Source: Denitrobaculum sp965225735 | GTDB lineage: Bacteria > Pseudomonadota > Alphaproteobacteria > Kiloniellales > Kiloniellaceae | Length of the DNA stretch: 64,000 nt | Assembly (NCBI GenBank): GCA_965225735.1 | Contig: CBDDBN010000030.1 | Coordinates: forward strand, 930,001 to 994,000 | Direction of reading: 5' to 3' | Shown here: piece after piece, positions 60,780-64,000 of the stretch | Position numbering within the stretch: the first letter of the stretch is position 1 | Layout: every line of letters begins with the position of its first letter | The notes under the pieces: model-generated | Told to the model about the DNA's origin: nothing | Database searches by the model: none | What the model saw: only the letters and a program-made list of their open reading frames with translations | Translations under genes and position numbers: made by a program

Positions 60780-61850
60780 TCAGCGCAGCTGATTGTCCGA
60801 CGAATTGGGCCCAAGACCGGCGTTCCGCGCCGCCGAAAAGGCTTTACTGGTCGCGATTGCAGCAGCGACAGGATCGCTCTGTTCCTTATCTGACCGTGCC
60901 TTAGGCACGTTCAACCTTGGCGCCTTTGGCGCAGCCATGGTCCCGCCTGAAAGAGCAGCACCCTGCTGCGATCGATGTCCTGCAAGCGCGGATGAATGCG
61001 GAAGATCGCCGCCAGAGCCAGCGCTCGTCTTTTCCCGCCGGAGGATTTCACCCGCCAGGCGAATGTAAGATTGAGAGCCGGCGCAATTCATATCGTAGAG
61101 CAGAACCGGTTTACCGTGAGAGGGTGCTTCGGAAACCCTTACGTTACGAGGGATCATCGTTTCATACACGACGTCGCCAAGATGCTTACGCACATCGGCC
61201 GCAACCATGTCGCACAAGTTATTGCGACGGTCGAACATGGTGAGCACAATCCCTTGTATCTCGAGCTTAGGATTCAAGCCCCTCTTTACACGCTCGACAG
61301 TCCGCAGCAGATGCGAGAGACCTTCCAGTGCGTAGAACTCAGCCTGCAACGGCACCAATACGGCGTCGGAAGCCACGAACGCATTGAGCGTCAGAAGGCC
61401 AAGGGCTGGCGGACAATCGATCAGGACGTAATCGTAATCGCCATAGAGCGTTTCAAGGCCGTCCCTCAAACGATATTCCCTGCGGTCCGCATTAACGAGC
61501 TCTAACTCCGCACCGGAAAGATCAACGCCTGAAGGCACCACGGCCATTCCCGGAACAGCTGTTTCGATCAGCACCTCTTTGATCGGCGCTCGGTCCATGA
61601 GAACGTGATAGATACTGCGTGCACGCCGATCGGGCGCAACACCTAATCCTGTCGAGGCGTTACCCTGAGGGTCCATGTCGAGAATGAGAACGCGCTTCTT
61701 ACAAGCGGCAAGTGCGGTGGCCAGATTTACAGCAGTCGTGGTCTTGCCAACACCACCCTTTTGGTTCGCTATGGCAAGAACGCGTGGGCCCTGAAGCACC
61801 GCTTCACTGGATTTTCCGCCGCGCGAACTGTCAAAATGTTGTGGCTTCAC
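60780..61850 (-). CDS. parA: chromosome partitioning ATPase ParA
   Basis: The product has 356 residues from a GTG at 61850. Deviant Walker A KGGVGKTT (31-38) with the signature Lys, Walker A' LILDMDPQGNASTGLG, Walker B YVLIDCPPALGLLT and LAGEILRREK are ParA hallmarks. Beyond about residue 280 there is an Ala/Pro/Ser-rich C-terminal extension of about 70 residues not seen in most ParA proteins. The gene starts 4 bp after rsmG on the map's minus strand. Confidence 0.96.
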   Translation of the reverse strand: MKPQHFDSSRGGKSSEAVLQGPRVLAIANQKGGVGKTTTAVNLATALAACKKRVLILDMDPQGNASTGLGVAPDRRARSIYHVLMDRAPIKEVLIETAVPGMAVVPSGVDLSGAELELVNADRREYRLRDGLETLYGDYDYVLIDCPPALGLLTLNAFVASDAVLVPLQAEFYALEGLSHLLRTVERVKRGLNPKLEIQGIVLTMFDRRNNLCDMVAADVRKHLGDVVYETMIPRNVRVSEAPSHGKPVLLYDMNCAGSQSYIRLAGEILRREKTSAGSGGDLPHSSALAGHRSQQGAALSGGTMAAPKAPRLNVPKARSDKEQSDPVAAAIATSKAFSAARNAGLGPNSSDNQLR

Positions 61851-61854
61851 CTGT

Positions 61855-62544
61855 CTAATCCCCTATTTGTAGGGCATCCAACCGCAAAATCTGACCTTCG
61901 ACGCTTGAGCGGCTGGAAAACCTCTCGACCCGCATACTCCACCTTTTACGGGCTTCGGTCAATTCTTGATCGACACTTTTGCCCTTCAGAAGAAGAAGAT
62001 ATCCACCTTCTCGCTCTTGATCATCCGCCACTTCGGTGGCGCTATCTTCCTCTGGAGCGAGAAACGGCCAGGCATAGCTCAAAAGATCTGGAAGGGGCGC
62101 AAAGGCGCGCGCTGTTACAACGTCCGCAGGGAAGGCTTCTACAGTCTCAATTCTTGCGTTGTGAATCTTCACTTCGCAGTTCGTTGCGCGCGCAACTTCG
62201 CGCAGAAAGATACACTTTCTCTGATCGGACTCTATGAGGTGGACGTTTTTGACCCCAAGAAGCGCCAGAACCATCGCCGGAAACCCAGCACCACTGCCGA
62301 GATCTACAAGAGTGAGGTCACTCTTTCCGGGCTTCTGGTCAATATGTTCGAGCAGCTGCGCTGAATCCAAGAAATGTCGTCGCCACAGATCTTCGAGACT
62401 ATCTCGGCTGACCAGGTTGATCGACTTGTTCCACTTGACCAGCAAATCCGCATAGCACTGAAGACGTTCGAGTGTTTCACGTGAAACAGCGCCAACATCT
62501 CGCGCGAAATCATCCGCTTCATACACCTGTTTCTCAGGCCGCAT
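61855..62544 (-). CDS. rsmG: 16S rRNA (guanine527-N7) methyltransferase
   Basis: The product has 229 residues. SAM motif I is VDLGSGAGFPAMVLALLG (about 80-97), and later motif ARAFAPLPDLLSYAWPFL is typical of GidB. It methylates G527 of 16S rRNA; loss gives low-level streptomycin resistance in other bacteria. It overlaps the mnmG stop by 11 bp and contains the parS site in its N-terminal coding part. Residues about 165-180 (EEDSATEVADDQEREGG) form an unusually acidic insert. Confidence 0.96.
   Translation of the reverse strand: MRPEKQVYEADDFARDVGAVSRETLERLQCYADLLVKWNKSINLVSRDSLEDLWRRHFLDSAQLLEHIDQKPGKSDLTLVDLGSGAGFPAMVLALLGVKNVHLIESDQRKCIFLREVARATNCEVKIHNARIETVEAFPADVVTARAFAPLPDLLSYAWPFLAPEEDSATEVADDQEREGGYLLLLKGKSVDQELTEARKRWSMRVERFSSRSSVEGQILRLDALQIGD
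62473..62488. other. parS centromere site
   Basis: TGTTTCACGTGAAACA is the perfect 16-bp palindromic parS consensus. It lies inside rsmG, in the codons for Ala-Val-Ser-Arg-Glu-Thr, upstream of parA and parB. ParB is expected to bind and spread from here. Confidence 0.96.
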
Positions 62545-64000
62545 CTTCAGAAGAACCAGGTCGCGTCACTCTTGTAGAATCAGAATCAAGTGGGCTCTCG
62601 TCAGAGACATCTGACTTGCTATCTCGCTTAACATAACGCAGCAACGCGACCAACGCCGCAGGCGTAATCCCAGGCAGGCGGCTCGCAGCGCCGAGTGTTG
62701 CCGGCTGAGACTTCGCAAGAATTTGCTGCGCCTCCCTAGACAAGCTCGGAACGGCAGAATAATCGAGAGTATCTGGCAACAGAAAGGCCTCATCCCGACG
62801 GAATGCCTGGACGTCACCACGCTGACGATCGATGTAGCCTGAATAGCGCGCCTCGATTTCGATCTGCTTTGCGATTTTCGGAGATATCCGTGCCGATATC
62901 TCCGGCCATAGGCCGACAAGTGTATCAAAATCTATATCGGGATAGCGCAACAAGTCGAAAGCGTTGCGTCGTACGCCATCCTGATTGATCTTGATGCCTT
63001 TCTTCGCAAGCTCATTCGGGGTCGCAGCAAAATCCTGTAAGGCTTCTCGAGCCTCATCCAGCTCAGCCATTTTGGCGAGATACGAAGCTGTACGCGCGCT
63101 GCCAACACAACCGAAATCAATACCTTTTCCAGTCAAGCGTTGATCCGCATTGTCTGCGCGCAACAGCAAGCGATACTCGGCCCGGGAGGTAAACATCCGA
63201 TAGGGTTCGGTAACACCGCGTGTCACGAGATCATCGATGAGTACACCAATGTAAGCGTCCGCTCGGTCGAGTATGAAGCCACTCCCCTCTTCGCCATTGG
63301 ACAAGTCGGCGCCGGCACCAGCCGCTGAAGCCGCGTTCAGACCAGCCATCAAGCCTTGAGCGGCAGCCTCCTCATAGCCCGTCGTTCCGTTGATCTGGCC
63401 TGCAAGGAAAAGACCGGGCAGCCGTCTGGTTTCCAAAGTTGGACGAAGTTCACGCGGATCGATGTAGTCATATTCAATGGCATAGCCAGGTTGCAGGATT
63501 TTAGCTGCCTCTAGACCAGGTATGGTCTTAAGCAAGGCCTCCTGCACTTCTGTTGGCAAGGAAGTCGAGATACCGTTTGGGTAGACGGTTGGATCGTCGT
63601 AACCCTCGGGCTCTAGGAAGATCTGGTGACGATCACGATCCGCGAAGCGCACGACCTTGTCTTCAATAGACGGACAATACCGCGGCCCTGTAGATTCGAT
63701 CTGTCCGGAATAGATAGGTGCACGATGAAGATTCTCACGAATCAAAGCATGGCCGGCAGGAGAGGTATAGGTGATATGGCAATCGATCTGCTGCTGCGTA
63801 ATCTGATCAGTCAGAGTCGAGAAGGCCTCAGGAGGTTCATCGCCTGGCTGACGCTCAAGCCCACTGTAATCAATGGTGCGGCTATCGAGCCGGGGTGGAG
63901 TCCCGGTCTTTAGTCGGCCGAGACCAAAGCCAGCGCGATCCAGGGTCTTGGATAGGCCAATCGACGGCGCATCCCCAACGCGACCTGCTGGAATCTTTGT
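62534..64000 (-). CDS. mnmG: tRNA uridine-5-carboxymethylaminomethyl modification enzyme (N-terminus cut by window edge)
   Basis: The frame is open from the stop at 62534 through 64000, giving at least 489 residues, so the N-terminal FAD-binding Rossmann part lies outside. Family motifs seen are GRLKTGTPPRLD, STGPRYCPSIEDKVVRFADR, IFLEPEG, YPNGISTSLP, GLFLAGQINGTTGYEEAAAQGL and EPYRMFTSRAEYRLLLRADNAD. MnmG modifies U34 of several tRNAs with MnmE. It is followed by rsmG with an 11-bp overlap, the standard alphaproteobacterial order. Confidence 0.97.
   Translation of the reverse strand, partial: TKIPAGRVGDAPSIGLSKTLDRAGFGLGRLKTGTPPRLDSRTIDYSGLERQPGDEPPEAFSTLTDQITQQQIDCHITYTSPAGHALIRENLHRAPIYSGQIESTGPRYCPSIEDKVVRFADRDRHQIFLEPEGYDDPTVYPNGISTSLPTEVQEALLKTIPGLEAAKILQPGYAIEYDYIDPRELRPTLETRRLPGLFLAGQINGTTGYEEAAAQGLMAGLNAASAAGAGADLSNGEEGSGFILDRADAYIGVLIDDLVTRGVTEPYRMFTSRAEYRLLLRADNADQRLTGKGIDFGCVGSARTASYLAKMAELDEAREALQDFAATPNELAKKGIKINQDGVRRNAFDLLRYPDIDFDTLVGLWPEISARISPKIAKQIEIEARYSGYIDRQRGDVQAFRRDEAFLLPDTLDYSAVPSLSREAQQILAKSQPATLGAASRLPGITPAALVALLRYVKRDSKSDVSDESPLDSDSTRVTRPGSSEDAA

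Noticed and set aside
63746..63800. Possible frameshift in mnmG near the right edge
   Set aside because: Careful reading of the minus strand shows an open frame through TQQQIDCHITYTSPAGHALIREN, so the gene is intact up to the window edge.

Overview
The window reads as chromosomal DNA of an alphaproteobacterium, most likely Rhodospirillales-like and perhaps marine or salt-tolerant. The reasons are the GC-rich coding sequence, the order mnmG-rsmG-parA-parB with a perfect parS site, the block yggS / DUF3576 lipoprotein / leuS / lptE / holA, the ftsK-lolA pair with xthA nearby, a TAXI-type TRAP transporter, and tandem porins with very acidic exposed regions. The order-level assignment is an inference. 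I saw no rRNA, tRNA, CRISPR array, insertion sequence or prophage.

Layout. 1-4.1 kb: a cell-envelope lipoprotein and an M48 metalloprotease that runs off the left edge, then a UbiH-type flavin hydroxylase with a small secreted partner. 4.1-6.0 kb: a sigma-54-type promoter, glnK and amtB for ammonium uptake, closed by a strong terminator. 6.1-15.6 kb: a VOC protein, a DapC-like aminotransferase, ftsK, lolA, a membrane fatty-acid-hydroxylase-family protein, a PuuD-like amidotransferase, a putative small RNA with two anti-Shine-Dalgarno loops, xthA, a methyltransferase and a cyclic-nucleotide-binding protein. 15.8-27.0 kb: an unusual ABC exporter faces a rightward run of tightly overlapping genes: three COG4671-type glycosyltransferases, two GT4 glycosyltransferases, a histidine phosphatase, a polysaccharide-deacetylase-like protein and a small membrane protein. 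This looks like an uncharacterised glycan or glycolipid pathway.

27.1-31.8 kb: an Opp/Dpp-superfamily ABC importer (fused double ATPase and two permeases) without a binding protein, followed by an orphan secreted protein. 31.9-34.1 kb, leftward: a metallophosphoesterase, a LysE-type exporter and an SDR oxidoreductase. 34.2-38.2 kb: a GntR/FCD regulator, a TAXI solute-binding protein and a fused TRAP permease, with a GntR-like operator, a near-consensus promoter and a terminator between binding protein and permease. 38.2-51.0 kb: mixed genes including two class III nucleotide cyclases, an OmpR-type regulator, a GTP cyclohydrolase II with a degraded RibB-like domain, two unrecognised proteins, an L,D-transpeptidase, YggS and a sulfotransferase. 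51.2-54.0 kb: two tandem paralogous porins, each with its own terminator. 54.4-64.0 kb: the origin-proximal housekeeping block, ending in mnmG, which runs off the right edge.

The points most worth following up are the twin-loop C-rich small RNA near 13.13-13.25 kb, the ABC exporter whose nucleotide-binding domain has lost several catalytic residues and carries a roughly 270-residue insertion with repeated post-Q-loop segments, and the glycan cluster beside it with three COG4671 paralogues. Start codons were chosen from ribosome-binding sites and overlaps; TTG and GTG starts are frequent here.
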